Source: Gammaproteobacteria bacterium (GTDB lineage Bacteria; Pseudomonadota; Gammaproteobacteria; Steroidobacterales; Steroidobacteraceae). Taken from it: a stretch of DNA of 6,008 nucleotides. This document shows positions 5,712 through 6,008 of the stretch, one piece after another. The notes beneath the pieces are model-generated. The model saw only the letters and a list, made by a program, of their open reading frames with translations, was not told the origin of the DNA and searched no databases. A program made the translations under genes and the position numbers. The number at the start of each line of letters is the position of its first letter. Position 1 is the first letter of the stretch. The DNA lies in NCBI GenBank assembly GCA_029857655.1, contig JAOUGR010000136.1:1-6008 (forward strand). The letters run 5' to 3'.

Positions 5712-6008
5712 TCAGTGGGTCGCGGAAGCGCCCATCTGGCGGCGCAGGTAATTGAGCACGTCGGCGCGCGTGATCAGGCCGTAGAACTGACCGCCGTCCA
5801 TAACTGCGGCATAGGGCTGCACGTCCAGCATCGCCACCAGGTTTCTGAGCGACAGCTTGGGCTCGACGACCAGGAAATTCGTGTGCATCGCCTTGCGCAC
5901 GGGATCGGTGAAGCGCTCAGGATCGCCGAATGCGCGCCGCATGATGTCGTCCTCGTCGATGAAGCCGACCAGCCGGTCAGCCTCCATAACCGGAAGCTGG
6001 CTGAAGCC
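5712..6008 (-). CDS. C-terminal CBS-domain part of probable cystathionine beta-synthase (N-terminus outside window)
   Basis: The visible 98 residues run in frame from the right edge to a TGA at 5712-5714; the upstream codons before the first Met read GFSQLPV, so the gene continues beyond the window and that Met is internal. The segment holds the end of one CBS domain (QLPVMEADRLVGFIDEDDIM) and a full second one (PVRKAMHTNFLVVEPKLSLR, PYAAVMDGGQFYGLITRADVLNYLRRQ). Paired CBS domains are regulatory modules that often bind adenosyl compounds. The catalytic PLP domain is not visible. The call as cystathionine beta-synthase rests on the cystathionine gamma-lyase gene 25 bases downstream, a common bacterial arrangement in which the two genes carry out reverse transsulfuration from homocysteine and serine to cysteine. 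Another CBS-pair protein cannot be excluded from this fragment, but is less likely. Confidence 0.78.
   Translation of the reverse strand, partial: GFSQLPVMEADRLVGFIDEDDIMRRAFGDPERFTDPVRKAMHTNFLVVEPKLSLRNLVAMLDVQPYAAVMDGGQFYGLITRADVLNYLRRQMGASATH

Noticed and set aside
4865..5755. A 296-codon open frame on the + strand opposite the cystathionine gamma-lyase gene
   Set aside because: It lies antisense to a gene with clear PLP-enzyme motifs, its product is rich in Arg and His without recognisable domains, and long antisense frames are common in high-GC coding DNA.
5712..5987. The CBS-domain frame as a complete 91-residue gene starting at 5987
   Set aside because: The frame stays open to the window edge and the codons upstream of the Met (GFSQLPV) continue a CBS domain, so the Met is internal.

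Overview
The window is high-GC DNA with closely packed genes and no mobile element, RNA gene or CRISPR array that I can see. The gene content fits a gammaproteobacterium: a lipoprotein with a Cys-Gly-rich start after its lipobox, a bactofilin beginning MAIWKD, and a cystathionine beta-synthase / cystathionine gamma-lyase pair. That placement is an inference from gene style and composition, not a phylogenetic result.

Left to right on the + strand, the window opens with the 3' end of an unrecognised gene (2-319), closed by a short hairpin. A tight three-gene operon follows (434-2306): a bactofilin, a 111-residue protein with a zinc ribbon and a beta-rich tail, and a 345-residue protein that fuses a VOC/glyoxalase-like domain to a class III nucleotide cyclase domain. 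The last two overlap by ATGA and are probably translationally coupled. After a 141-base gap with a possible -10 element and a hairpin comes a 686-residue lipoprotein (2448-4508). It has a fibronectin III-like front, seven FG-GAP/VCBS calcium motifs and an ASPIC/UnbV-like C-terminal domain.

On the - strand, entering from the right edge, are the C-terminal CBS-domain part of what is probably cystathionine beta-synthase (5712-6008) and, 25 bases downstream, a complete PLP-dependent cystathionine gamma-lyase/synthase (4523-5686). Together they look like a reverse transsulfuration operon (homocysteine to cystathionine to cysteine). It converges on the lipoprotein gene with only 14 bases between the two stop codons.

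The most unusual item is the VOC-cyclase fusion. It keeps both metal aspartates, the class IIIb threonine and the transition-state Asn/Arg, but has histidine where the substrate-selecting lysine normally sits. It lies in a coupled operon with a cytoskeletal bactofilin and a zinc-ribbon protein. A working hypothesis is a small-molecule-sensing cyclase linked to a bactofilin scaffold; the sequence shows the parts, not the function.
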